Assembly (NCBI GenBank): GCA_002792165.1
Contig: PFNV01000030.1
Span: forward strand, 1 to 23,248
DNA: 23,248 nucleotides
DNA from: Candidatus Tagabacteria bacterium CG_4_10_14_0_2_um_filter_40_13
GTDB taxonomy: Bacteria > Patescibacteriota > Minisyncoccia > GCA-002779875
Direction of reading: 5' to 3'
Below are positions 1-6,855 of the stretch, in pieces. The position numbers and the translations under genes are program-made. The first letter of the stretch is position 1. Each line of letters starts with the position of its first letter. The notes under the pieces were generated by a model, which saw only the letters and a program-made list of their open reading frames with translations, searched no databases and was not told the origin of the DNA.

Positions 1-46
1 TTATGAAATTATGAGTATCCCGCCAAAGGCGGGATAGTTCATAATT
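1..46. repeat. Long perfect hairpin downstream of ssb
   Basis: Two nested inverted repeats form one long hairpin. The inner arms are TATCCCGCC (16-24) and GGCGGGATA (28-36) around an AAA loop. The outer arms are AATTATGA (7-14) and TCATAATT (39-46). Read on the plus strand it is followed by a T-rich stretch (45-53), so it could terminate a gene entering from the left. Read from ssb on the minus strand there is no good U-run after the stem, so there it is more likely an mRNA 3' end stabiliser or one of the genome's dispersed palindromes. Its exact function is not decidable here. Confidence 0.6.
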
Positions 47-62
47 ATTTTTAAAAAATTCC

Positions 63-509
63 TTAGAACGGAATATCTTCGGGGTTTACTTCTTCTCCTT
101 CCGGATACTCAATGGTTTCAAGCGCCTCCGGTTTATTTTCTTTTTCTTTGATGGCGGTCGGCGCGCTTGAAGCTCCTCCTCCTTTTCTTGGCCCGAATTG
201 CACGCGTTCGGCTATTATCTCGGTTTTGGAATGTTTTGTGCCGTCTTTCGCATCCCAGTTTCTGGTTTGAAGTCTTCCTTCAATAAGAACAGAGCTTCCT
301 TTTGTGAGATACTGTTTTACTATTTCCGCCTGTTTTCCGAAAACAACGATATTGTGGAATTGGACATCTTCTTTTTTCTGTCCGCTTTTGTCTTTCCAAA
401 CGCGATTGGTGGCGACTCCGAAAGAAGTCACCGATATGCCCGACGGAAGAGCGCGCATTTCAGGGTCTCTCGTAAGATTCCCGATAATAAAAACTTTATT
501 TAGATTCAT
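63..509 (-). CDS. ssb: Single-stranded DNA-binding protein SSB
   Basis: This 148-aa protein binds ssDNA during replication, repair and recombination. The N-terminal ~105 residues are a typical bacterial OB fold: it opens MNLNKVFIIGNLTRDPEMR and has the core stretch FHNIVVFGKQAEIVKQYL. A low-complexity linker follows (GGGASSAPTAIKEKENK). The acidic tail ends in EDIPF, the tip that docks replication and repair partners in SSB proteins. Its start overlaps the rpsF stop (ATGA-type overlap at 506-509), so the two are co-transcribed and probably translationally coupled. The classic rpsF-ssb-rpsR order cannot be confirmed: after ssb only 62 nt remain and they hold a hairpin, not rpsR. Identification is secure. 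Confidence 0.97.
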   Translation of the reverse strand: MNLNKVFIIGNLTRDPEMRALPSGISVTSFGVATNRVWKDKSGQKKEDVQFHNIVVFGKQAEIVKQYLTKGSSVLIEGRLQTRNWDAKDGTKHSKTEIIAERVQFGPRKGGGASSAPTAIKEKENKPEALETIEYPEGEEVNPEDIPF

Positions 510-1015
510 TGATTAAGTATTTCTTCTATTTTTTTATCGATTTCTTCGACCTGAAGAGGCTTTTTACCCGCCGCCTCTTCTGATGGCGCGATTTTTTTTA
601 TCGATCCTTCGGCGATATTTTTATTCTTGACTTCGCCGATTATCGGTTGGCTGAGTGATTGGCTGGCAGGACGTGAAATTAAGCGTTTTTTGAAAGAACT
701 TTTATATTTTTCTTTTGAATATTTAACTTGATTTAAAAGCAGGCGCAGTAAATCGAATTTTTCGAAATGTTTTCTTAGTAATGCTATTTTTTCGGCGGGC
801 AAAATGAATTTCAGGGAGCCAAAAAAAGCCGTATCGTATTTTTTGATGGAGTAGGCTAATTTTTGTTTCCGGGGCCTCGTTTCCAGGCTTACGATGCCGT
901 GCTCGTCTTCGATGAGGCGTCGCAAATTGTCGCCGGTCTCAATCGCTTTTTCTTCTCCCAGGTCGCCTTTTAATAAATAGGCCGCCTCGTATGTTCTTGA
1001 TTCTTCTGCTTCCAT
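506..1015 (-). CDS. rpsF: Small ribosomal subunit protein bS6
   Basis: bS6 binds the 30S platform together with bS18. The ferredoxin-like core is visible from about residue 6: RTYEAAYLLKGDLGEE, then ETRPRKQKLAYSIKKYDTAFFGSLKF and LRKHFEKFDLLRLLL. I place the start at the ATG at 1013-1015 (MEAEESRTYEAAYLL, 169 aa). A promoter with -10 TAGTAT (1023-1028) predicts a transcript start near 1016; the in-frame ATG at 1022-1024 and the long form to 1117 would lie inside or upstream of that promoter. After the core there is a charged ~70-residue tail (SRPASQSLSQPII...) ending in an acidic helix, longer than the ~95-135 residues usual for bS6. It is first gene of a two-gene unit with ssb and diverges from pheS. 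Confidence 0.92.
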   Translation of the reverse strand: MEAEESRTYEAAYLLKGDLGEEKAIETGDNLRRLIEDEHGIVSLETRPRKQKLAYSIKKYDTAFFGSLKFILPAEKIALLRKHFEKFDLLRLLLNQVKYSKEKYKSSFKKRLISRPASQSLSQPIIGEVKNKNIAEGSIKKIAPSEEAAGKKPLQVEEIDKKIEEILNQ

Positions 1016-1022
1016 GGGATTC

Positions 1023-1051
1023 ATACTAACATGCAAAAAAATATTGCGCAA
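1023..1051 (-). promoter_or_regulatory. Promoter of rpsF-ssb
   Basis: On the minus strand the -35 is TTGCGC (1046-1051), the spacer is 17 nt and the -10 is TAGTAT (1023-1028). The predicted start near 1016 is one base from the chosen rpsF ATG, giving an almost leaderless mRNA. The -35 is half of the palindrome TTGCGCAA, which also supplies the -35 of the divergent pheS promoter. Boxes are moderate matches to consensus, so this is a prediction. Confidence 0.5.
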
Positions 1052-1072
1052 TACGCTAAAATTTGCTACAAT
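1044..1072 (+). promoter_or_regulatory. Promoter of pheS-pheT-gyrB
   Basis: The -35 is TTGCGC (1044-1049), the spacer is 17 nt, and the extended -10 is TGCTACAAT (hexamer TACAAT at 1067-1072). Transcription should start near 1079, six bases before the pheS ATG at 1085, so there is no room for a Shine-Dalgarno sequence. The -35 overlaps that of rpsF on the other strand within TTGCGCAA. Confidence 0.6.
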
Positions 1073-1084
1073 TAAAAGATAAAT

Positions 1085-2095
1085 ATGTCGGAAAACCAGT
1101 CTTTGGACATCTTTCAATCTATTAGAAAAGACGCATTTGGGGCCCTAGAAGAGGCCTCTGATTTTGAGACCGTTCATAAAATAGAAGCGGAATATATCGG
1201 TAAAAGCGGCAGGTTGACGAAGATTTTAAAAAGTTTGAAAGAGATGTCTTTAGCAGAGCGGAAAGAAATGGGTTCGACTGCCAATGCTTTGAAAAAGGAA
1301 ATTGAAGAAAAGATAAAGTTGAAGAAAGAGGAATTTGGCGAGCGGGGCGGTTCGAATCATCGTGATGCCGATTGGATAGACATTACCGCGCCCGGCAAAA
1401 AAATTTCACGGGGGCATATTCATCCCATCAGCCGCGTTTTGAAAGAAGTGACATCTATTTTCGAATCAATGGGTTTCGAAGTTGTCGAAGGGCCGGAAGT
1501 GGAAACCGAACATTATAATTTTGACGCTTTGAATATTCCGAAAGAGCATCCAGCCAGAGATCTTTGGGATACGTTTTGGATAAAGCCGCTCAAAAATGGC
1601 TTGCTCTTGAGGACTCATACTAGCCCTAATCAAATACGCTACATGGAAAAACACCAGCCCCCTTTAAGAATTATCGTTCCTGGTCAAGTTTTTCGTTACG
1701 AAGCTAGCGATTCTTCACATGGTATCCAATTTTATCAATTAGAAGGGTTGATGGTAGATAAGACTACAAGCGTAGCTAATTTTAAGGCATTAATTGAGCA
1801 ATTTTTTAAAAAATTATTCAAGGAAAATATTCAAATGCGCATCAGGCCTGGCTATTTCCCATTTGTCGAACCAGGATTTGAAGTAGATATAAAAGATCGG
1901 TCAGATAAATGGCTAGAAGTAATAGGAGCAGGTATGATTCATCCGCAAATTTTAAAAAATGTAAAATTAGACCCCTCGCAATGGCAAGGATTTGCATTCG
2001 GCATGGGTCTCGACAGAATAACGATGATGAAGTACAAGATAGACGATATCAGGCTGTTTCATTCGGGAGACCTCCGTTTTATTAGACAGTTTTAA
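1085..2095 (+). CDS. pheS: Phenylalanine--tRNA ligase alpha subunit
   Basis: This is the catalytic subunit of the alpha2-beta2 PheRS, which activates phenylalanine and charges tRNA-Phe. The 336-aa length matches the family. An N-terminal coiled-coil arm (about 1-85, GRLTKILKSLKEM and EEKIKLKKEE) precedes the class II catalytic core. Motif 1 lies around HPISRVLKEVTSIFESMGF, the LLRTHTSPNQIRYM block binds substrate, motif 2 lies around QVFRYEASDSSHGIQFYQLEG, and motif 3 is GFAFGMGLDRITMMKY. It lies 17 nt before pheT, so the two subunits are co-expressed. A promoter ends 12 nt before the ATG and no Shine-Dalgarno sequence is present, so the start is probably read from a near-leaderless mRNA. Confidence 0.97.
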   Translation: MSENQSLDIFQSIRKDAFGALEEASDFETVHKIEAEYIGKSGRLTKILKSLKEMSLAERKEMGSTANALKKEIEEKIKLKKEEFGERGGSNHRDADWIDITAPGKKISRGHIHPISRVLKEVTSIFESMGFEVVEGPEVETEHYNFDALNIPKEHPARDLWDTFWIKPLKNGLLLRTHTSPNQIRYMEKHQPPLRIIVPGQVFRYEASDSSHGIQFYQLEGLMVDKTTSVANFKALIEQFFKKLFKENIQMRIRPGYFPFVEPGFEVDIKDRSDKWLEVIGAGMIHPQILKNVKLDPSQWQGFAFGMGLDRITMMKYKIDDIRLFHSGDLRFIRQF

Positions 2096-2112
2096 ACAAA
2101 TTAACATCGATT

Positions 2113-4077
2113 ATGTTATTTTCATATAACTGGTTACAATCTTTTTTCGATAAAAAACTGCCAAAGCCGGAAAAATTGGCCGAAGTTTTGACATCGCATT
2201 CTTTTGAAACAAAAGTTTTGAAGGAAGTCGGACTTCCTTCAGGCGGAAAAGATATCGTGTTAGATATTGATGTTTTGCCGAACAGGGCTCACGACTGTTT
2301 TTCTCATCTCGGCATAGCAAGAGAAATTTCAGTTGTCTGCAATATTCCTTTAAAAATTCAACCACAGCAAAAACTTGCAATCGAAAAACGAAAAGCGGAG
2401 GAATTTTTAAAACTTGATGTGCAGGAGTCGGATTTTTGCAGAAGGTATATCGCGGGAATTATGCTGGGCATTAAAGTGGGACCGTCTCCAAGCTGGATGC
2501 AAGAAAGATTGATTGTTCTTGGTCAAAAGCCGATAAATAATATCGTCGACTCTGCGAATTACGTGATGTTTGAACTGGGACAGCCCCTTCACGCCTTTGA
2601 TATGGATAAATTGAATCCTGCGAAAATAGTTGTGAGGCGCGCGAAAGAGGGAGAACAAATTATTACTTTGGATAATAAGGAATACAAACTCGATAAAAGT
2701 ATGCTGGTTATTGCCGATAGTTCGGATCCGATTGCCATTGCCGGCATCAAGGGAGGAAAGAAAAAAGAGATAGATGCGAAAACGAAAAACATAATAATAG
2801 AATCGGCCAATTTTGAACCGATTAATATCAGGAAGACTTCGCAAAAATTGGGTTTGCGCACGGGAGCTTCGGTGGGATTCGAAAATGAAATTTCTCCCGC
2901 TTTGGCTGCCGATGCCATAGAAAGAGTGATGGCGCTGATTTCTGAAACCGCGGGCGGGAAAATTGTTTCCGAGAAAATAGATTTTTACCCTAAAAAATTC
3001 AAGCCTAGTCGCATTTCCTTTGGCTTTAAGGATGTTGCAAGTTTACTGGGCGTCAAAATTCCGGAGAAAAAAGCGCTTTCGATTTTAAACCGGCTTAGAT
3101 TGGAGCCGAAAAAAGAAAAAGGAGAGATTACGGTTATGTGCCCGTCCGAAAGAATGGATTTGGCGCGCAAAGAAGATGTTATAGAGGAAATCGCCAGGAT
3201 TTACGGTTACGATAAAATTCCGGCTGAGATACCGGAAGGGGTTCTGATGCCGGTTCGCCGCAACGATAACTATTTTTATGGCAATGTCATTCGCGATATT
3301 TTGGTCGGCGCGGGCTTTTCGGAAGTTTATAATTATTCTTTCGCAAAAATTGGTCAAATTGAGATTGAAAATCCGATTGCCATGGATAAAAAATATCTAA
3401 GAATGGATCTTTGGAATGGATTAAGGATGAACGCAGCGCAAAATTTAAAATATTTTGATGAAATAAAAATATTTGAGATTGGAAAAATTTTCAGGAAAGC
3501 GCATGAAAGAATAATTGAAAAAAATAAACTGGCCGGCGTTGTCGTATATAAAGATAATAAAAAAAATACGGATGTGTTTTTTGAAATCAAGGGAGTTATA
3601 GATGCTTTGCTTTCCGGATTGGGCATAAGCGATTTTTGGTTTGACAATTCACCTGAACCTCCTATTAACCGGGTTGAAATCAAAATAGGCAATGACGGAA
3701 TCGGATTTATTATGAGTCCGAATACTTTCGAGATTGATTTGGAGGAATTAATCCGGCTTGCCACCGAAGAAATTGAATATCGCCCCGTTTCTAAATACCC
3801 GGCAATGATTCGCGACATTGCGGTTTTGGTTCCGCCGTCCACGAAAGTTATAAATGTTCTTGATGTCATAGAAAATACGGCCGGCAAACTTTTGATAGAC
3901 ACCGATCTGTTCGATATCTATAAAGGCGATGAGTTGGGCGCGAATAGAAAGAATCTGGCTTTTCATCTGATATTTCAGAGCAGTGAAAAAACGTTAAGCG
4001 ATAAAGAGGTGAATGTTTTGATTGATAAAATTATTAAAGCCATTGAAGGAAATTCCGATTGGGAAGTGAGGAAATAA
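2113..4077 (+). CDS. pheT: Phenylalanine--tRNA ligase beta subunit, short form
   Basis: This is the structural and editing subunit of PheRS. At 654 aa it is clearly shorter than the usual ~790-800. The opening MLFSYNWLQSFFDKKLPKPE and LTSHSFETKVLKEVG (B1 start) run straight into DIDVLPNRAHDCFSHLGIAREI, so the EMAP/OB tRNA-binding domain normally inserted at about residues 40-150 is missing. The B3/B4 editing region follows (INNIVDSANYVMFELGQPLHAFD, then AGIKGGKKKEID). Next come the B5 domain (around ERMDLARKEDVIEEIARIYGYDKIP) and the core, and finally the C-terminal ferredoxin-fold anticodon-binding domain (KYPAMIRDIAVLVP to the end). Loss of the OB domain appears to be a lineage-type reduction and not damage, because the frame is intact. 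It ends 4 nt before gyrB. Confidence 0.95.
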   Translation: MLFSYNWLQSFFDKKLPKPEKLAEVLTSHSFETKVLKEVGLPSGGKDIVLDIDVLPNRAHDCFSHLGIAREISVVCNIPLKIQPQQKLAIEKRKAEEFLKLDVQESDFCRRYIAGIMLGIKVGPSPSWMQERLIVLGQKPINNIVDSANYVMFELGQPLHAFDMDKLNPAKIVVRRAKEGEQIITLDNKEYKLDKSMLVIADSSDPIAIAGIKGGKKKEIDAKTKNIIIESANFEPINIRKTSQKLGLRTGASVGFENEISPALAADAIERVMALISETAGGKIVSEKIDFYPKKFKPSRISFGFKDVASLLGVKIPEKKALSILNRLRLEPKKEKGEITVMCPSERMDLARKEDVIEEIARIYGYDKIPAEIPEGVLMPVRRNDNYFYGNVIRDILVGAGFSEVYNYSFAKIGQIEIENPIAMDKKYLRMDLWNGLRMNAAQNLKYFDEIKIFEIGKIFRKAHERIIEKNKLAGVVVYKDNKKNTDVFFEIKGVIDALLSGLGISDFWFDNSPEPPINRVEIKIGNDGIGFIMSPNTFEIDLEELIRLATEEIEYRPVSKYPAMIRDIAVLVPPSTKVINVLDVIENTAGKLLIDTDLFDIYKGDELGANRKNLAFHLIFQSSEKTLSDKEVNVLIDKIIKAIEGNSDWEVRK

Positions 4078-4081
4078 ACAT

Positions 4082-6433
4082 ATGGTCAAAGAAAAAGAGA
4101 AAAAAACGAAAGACAGCTATACCGCCAAAGACATTTATGTTTTGGAGGGGCTTGAACCCGTGAGAAAAAGGCCGGCAATGTATATAGGTTCAACGGGCAC
4201 AGAAGGCCTTCATCATTTGGTTTGGGAAGTGGTGGATAATTCCATTGACGAAGCGATGGCAGGTTATGCCAAGAATATTTCCGTTGTTCTTTTGCCCGGA
4301 AATAAAGTAAGGGTCGTTGACGACGGCCGAGGCATTCCCGTTGAAATTCACAAACAAACAAAAAAATCGGCCCTGGAAACGGTAATGACCACTCTTCATG
4401 CAGGCGCCAAATTCGGCGGCGAGTCCTATAAAATTGCCGGCGGTCTTCATGGCGTGGGAGTTTCGGTGGTTAACGCTTTATCCATTTGGATGCGGGCCGA
4501 CGTATGTCGCGATAATGAACAATGGGTTCAGGAATATGAACGAGGCAAGGCAAAATCAAAAGTCAAGAAAATCGGGAAATGCGGCGGATCCGGCACATCG
4601 GTCACTTTTGAACCCGACCCCGAGATTTTTAAAGATATTAATTTCAACTGGGACCGTATCATAGAACACCTTCGCCAGCAGGCCTATTTGATGAAAGGAT
4701 TAAAGATAAAATTTTCCGACCAGCGTCAAAAAGATTATTTGCTCCATAATTTTTATACTTTTTATTTTGAAGGAGGATTGCGTTCATATGTTGACCATTT
4801 GAACAGTAATTTTGTTCCGAAACATTCGGAGATTTTTTACGTCGGCAAGACCGTCGAAGAGGATAAAATGTTTATTGAAGTCGCGCTTCAATATGTGGAA
4901 GATTACCAATCGCGGGAAGTGAGTTTCGCGAATAATATTTATACCCAGGAAGGAGGAATGCATATAACCGGTTTCAGGACCGCATTAACGCGTGTTTTGA
5001 ATGATTACGCGCGGAAAAATAATTTTTTGAAAGCTGAAGAAGAAAATCTTTCCGGCGATGACGTGCGCGAAGGTTTGACGGCGGTAATTTCCATAAAACT
5101 CCGTGAACCGCAATTTGAAGGCCAGACAAAAGCAAAACTCGGAAATACCGAAGCGCGGAGCGCTACCGACAGCGTTTTTTCCGAAGCTTTTTCTCATTTT
5201 CTCGAAGAGCATCCGCAAGACAGCCGGGCGATTTTGGAAAAAGTGATTTTGGCTCTTAAGGCGAGAAAGGCCGCCAAGGCCGCCAAGGAAAATGTTTTAA
5301 GAAAAGGCGCTTTGGAAGGTCTCACTTTGCCGGGAAAACTTGCCGACTGCCAGTCTAGAGACCCTGCCGAATCGGAATTGTTCATTGTCGAAGGAGATTC
5401 CGCAGGTGGCTGTTTTTCCGGAGACACGGAGATTGCGTTAGTTGACGGAAGAAATATCACATTCGAAAAGTTGGTTGAGGAACATAAAAAAGGGAAAAGA
5501 AATTATTGTTATACCATTGATAAAGACGGAAATATTAGAATTTCCTTAATCGAAAATCCGAGAATAACAAAAAGGCGCGCAGAAGTAATTAAGATTGTTT
5601 TGGATAATGATAAAGAAATAATTTGCACTCCCGATCATAAATTCATGTTGCGTGACGGCGGCTATAAAGAGGCAAAAGATTTAAAGCCTGCGGTTTTGAA
5701 TTATAATCATCGTATCAAACGTATCATCCTTCTGAAAAAAAAGATTGATGTTTACGATATCGAAGTTACCGGAACCCATAATTTTGCTTTAGCGGGCGGC
5801 ATTTTTGTGCATAACAGTTCAAAACAAGGAAGAGACAGGCGAACCCAAGCAGTTTTGCCTTTAAAGGGAAAAATCTTGAATGTCGAACGGAGCCGTTTGG
5901 ATAAAATGCTTATCAATAATGAAATAAAGGCATTGGTTACCGCTTTGGGAGCGTCTATCGCAGATGATCTGAATATAGAAAAATTGCGTTACCACAGTGT
6001 TATTATCGCTACCGATGCCGATGTTGACGGCGCTCATATCCGCACACTTCTGCTCACTTTGTTATATCGTTATTACAGGCCTGTTGTCGATGCCGGTTAT
6101 ATTTATATTGCCCAGCCGCCGCTTTACCGGATTCAATATGGGAAAGATGCGCGCTACGCTTATTCCGATTCCGAAAAAGATAAAATTGTAAAGGAAATTG
6201 CAAAAGCCGGAGCCAACGTAAATATTCAGCGCTATAAAGGTTTGGGTGAAATGAATCCTATTCAACTTTGGGAAACGACAATGGATCCCAATCGCCGGGT
6301 TTTGAAGCGCGTTACCATTGATGACGCCAAAGAAGCCGATAAAGCTTTTGATATTTTGATGGGCAAAGAAGTCGAACCGCGAAGATTATTTATTGAAACC
6401 CACGCAAAAGCCGTCCAAAATCTGGATGTGTAG
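4082..6433 (+). CDS. gyrB: DNA gyrase subunit B with an in-frame mini-intein
   Basis: GyrB is the ATPase and TOPRIM subunit of gyrase, which introduces negative supercoils with GyrA. The 783-aa precursor comprises a ~648-aa gyrase (typical size) and a 135-aa intein (residues 444-578). GHKL ATPase motifs are VVDNSIDEAM, VVDDGRGIPVE and GGLHGVGVSVVNALS. The transducer region follows. TOPRIM begins at FIVEGDSAGG (Glu437), is interrupted by the intein, and resumes as SSKQGRDRRTQAVLPLKGKI, with the metal-binding acidic stretch IIATDADVDGAHIRTLL. The C-terminal tail RYKGLGEMNPIQLWETTM is present. Because the intein splits the TOPRIM active site, the enzyme should be inactive until splicing. The gene is third in the pheS-pheT-gyrB unit. 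Type II subfamily (GyrB or ParE) is judged from overall similarity; I favour GyrB. Confidence 0.96.
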   Translation: MVKEKEKKTKDSYTAKDIYVLEGLEPVRKRPAMYIGSTGTEGLHHLVWEVVDNSIDEAMAGYAKNISVVLLPGNKVRVVDDGRGIPVEIHKQTKKSALETVMTTLHAGAKFGGESYKIAGGLHGVGVSVVNALSIWMRADVCRDNEQWVQEYERGKAKSKVKKIGKCGGSGTSVTFEPDPEIFKDINFNWDRIIEHLRQQAYLMKGLKIKFSDQRQKDYLLHNFYTFYFEGGLRSYVDHLNSNFVPKHSEIFYVGKTVEEDKMFIEVALQYVEDYQSREVSFANNIYTQEGGMHITGFRTALTRVLNDYARKNNFLKAEEENLSGDDVREGLTAVISIKLREPQFEGQTKAKLGNTEARSATDSVFSEAFSHFLEEHPQDSRAILEKVILALKARKAAKAAKENVLRKGALEGLTLPGKLADCQSRDPAESELFIVEGDSAGGCFSGDTEIALVDGRNITFEKLVEEHKKGKRNYCYTIDKDGNIRISLIENPRITKRRAEVIKIVLDNDKEIICTPDHKFMLRDGGYKEAKDLKPAVLNYNHRIKRIILLKKKIDVYDIEVTGTHNFALAGGIFVHNSSKQGRDRRTQAVLPLKGKILNVERSRLDKMLINNEIKALVTALGASIADDLNIEKLRYHSVIIATDADVDGAHIRTLLLTLLYRYYRPVVDAGYIYIAQPPLYRIQYGKDARYAYSDSEKDKIVKEIAKAGANVNIQRYKGLGEMNPIQLWETTMDPNRRVLKRVTIDDAKEADKAFDILMGKEVEPRRLFIETHAKAVQNLDV
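5411..5815 (+). other. GyrB mini-intein (135 aa, no endonuclease)
   Basis: The segment starts with Cys1 (CFSGDTEIALVDGR, block A) right after EGDSAGG. It contains block B with T73-P-D-H76 (ICTPDHKFMLRDG), block F (DVYDIEVTGTHNFALAGG), and block G ending in His134-Asn135 (IFVHN), followed by host Ser. All residues for class 1 protein splicing are therefore present: nucleophiles Cys1 and +1 Ser, block B His, and terminal His-Asn. Between blocks B and F there are only ~35 residues and no LAGLIDADG or HNH endonuclease. From memory, both the insertion point (GDSAGG/S) and the block A-B sequence resemble the cyanobacterial Synechocystis GyrB intein, which I recall as larger; this was not checked by alignment. 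Splicing activity is inferred. Confidence 0.93.
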
Positions 6434-6442
6434 AAATTTCCG

Positions 6443-6530
6443 GAAAATCAAATTTTGAAAATCGCTTATTCCTAAAATTTGCTTCGCAAATTTTGCGCGC
6501 CCACACCTACGATTTCCAAAATTTATTTTC
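6443..6530 (+). repeat. Palindromic repeat element, intergenic copy
   Basis: This 88-nt element lies 10 nt after the gyrB stop. It is nearly the same sequence, in the same orientation, as 14155-14246 inside rnhB. The outer arms (about 6443-6464 and 6510-6530) pair with one bulged base and one mismatch. The inner hairpin has arms AAAATTTGC (6475-6483) and GCAAATTTT (6487-6495) around TTC. The linker GCGCGCCCACACCTA is identical in both copies. No coding potential was noted. Confidence 0.85.
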
Positions 6531-6540
6531 CTCCAAAAAC

Positions 6541-6569
6541 AAAAAAGGCGCTGCGAAAGTGCCTTTTTT
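6541..6569. terminator. Bidirectional terminator between gyrB and the 50-codon ORF
   Basis: Arms AAAAAAGGC (6541-6549) and GCCTTTTTT (6561-6569) enclose a short loop. The stem can extend by a C-G and a wobble pair. The run of T on each strand after the stem makes it work for gyrB (plus) and for the small ORF/thrS side (minus). Confidence 0.8.
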
Positions 6570-6589
6570 AAAATTACCTTAAAATATCT

Positions 6590-6742
6590 TTACAACTGTT
6601 CGCGCCACTTATCGAATTTTTCTTTGAGCCAACTTTTTTTGTCGTCGCGTTTTTTGATTTCTTCAATATTTTTCCGTAATTCATCATTTGCAGATTGTTT
6701 TTCACGCTCTTCTTTTTTGTCGTCGATTGGCTCTTGCGGCAT
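6590..6742 (-). CDS. Small charged hypothetical protein (50 aa)
   Basis: I do not recognise this protein. It reads MPQEPIDDKKEEREKQ and continues as a very charged, lysine/glutamate-rich helix ending KEKFDKWREQL; no membrane segment or cysteine is present. Support for it being a gene: GGAGG lies 8 nt before the ATG at 6740-6742, a perfect -10 hexamer TATAAT lies at 6775-6780, and the stop is followed by the terminator at 6541-6569. An in-frame ATG 15 nt upstream (6755-6757) would add MEGLK but overlaps the ribosome binding site, so I prefer the shorter form. It sits downstream of thrS on the same strand, but the promoter suggests separate transcription. Its composition resembles a coiled-coil or nucleic-acid-contacting peptide; function unknown. 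Confidence 0.6.
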   Translation of the reverse strand: MPQEPIDDKKEEREKQSANDELRKNIEEIKKRDDKKSWLKEKFDKWREQL

Positions 6743-6774
6743 TTTTAGGCCCTCCATATTTTTTATTTTTATTA

Positions 6775-6780
6775 ATTATA
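6775..6780 (-). promoter_or_regulatory. -10 box for the 50-codon ORF
   Basis: TATAAT on the minus strand, 33 nt upstream of the preferred ATG, leaving room for the GGAGG ribosome binding site. No convincing -35 is visible 16-18 nt further upstream. Confidence 0.4.
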
Positions 6781-6806
6781 CTCCGTTTAATTGGTTCGCT
6801 CGACCG

Positions 6807-6828
6807 AAATGAAAATAAATTTTCATTT
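6807..6828. repeat. AT-rich inverted repeat after thrS
   Basis: AAATGAAAAT (6807-6816) and ATTTTCATTT (6819-6828) are perfect complements with two bases between them. It lies 28 nt beyond the thrS stop and could form a weak 3' hairpin. A T-run follows it only on the plus strand, so its role as thrS terminator is doubtful. Confidence 0.4.
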
Positions 6829-6855
6829 TTTCCTCGCTGCCAATTATAATAATTT

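Noticed and set aside
1016..1117. Longer rpsF start (1117 or 1024)
   Set aside because: The extra residues overlap the divergent promoters and the first codons of pheS and do not match bS6; the family core begins right after the 1015 start.
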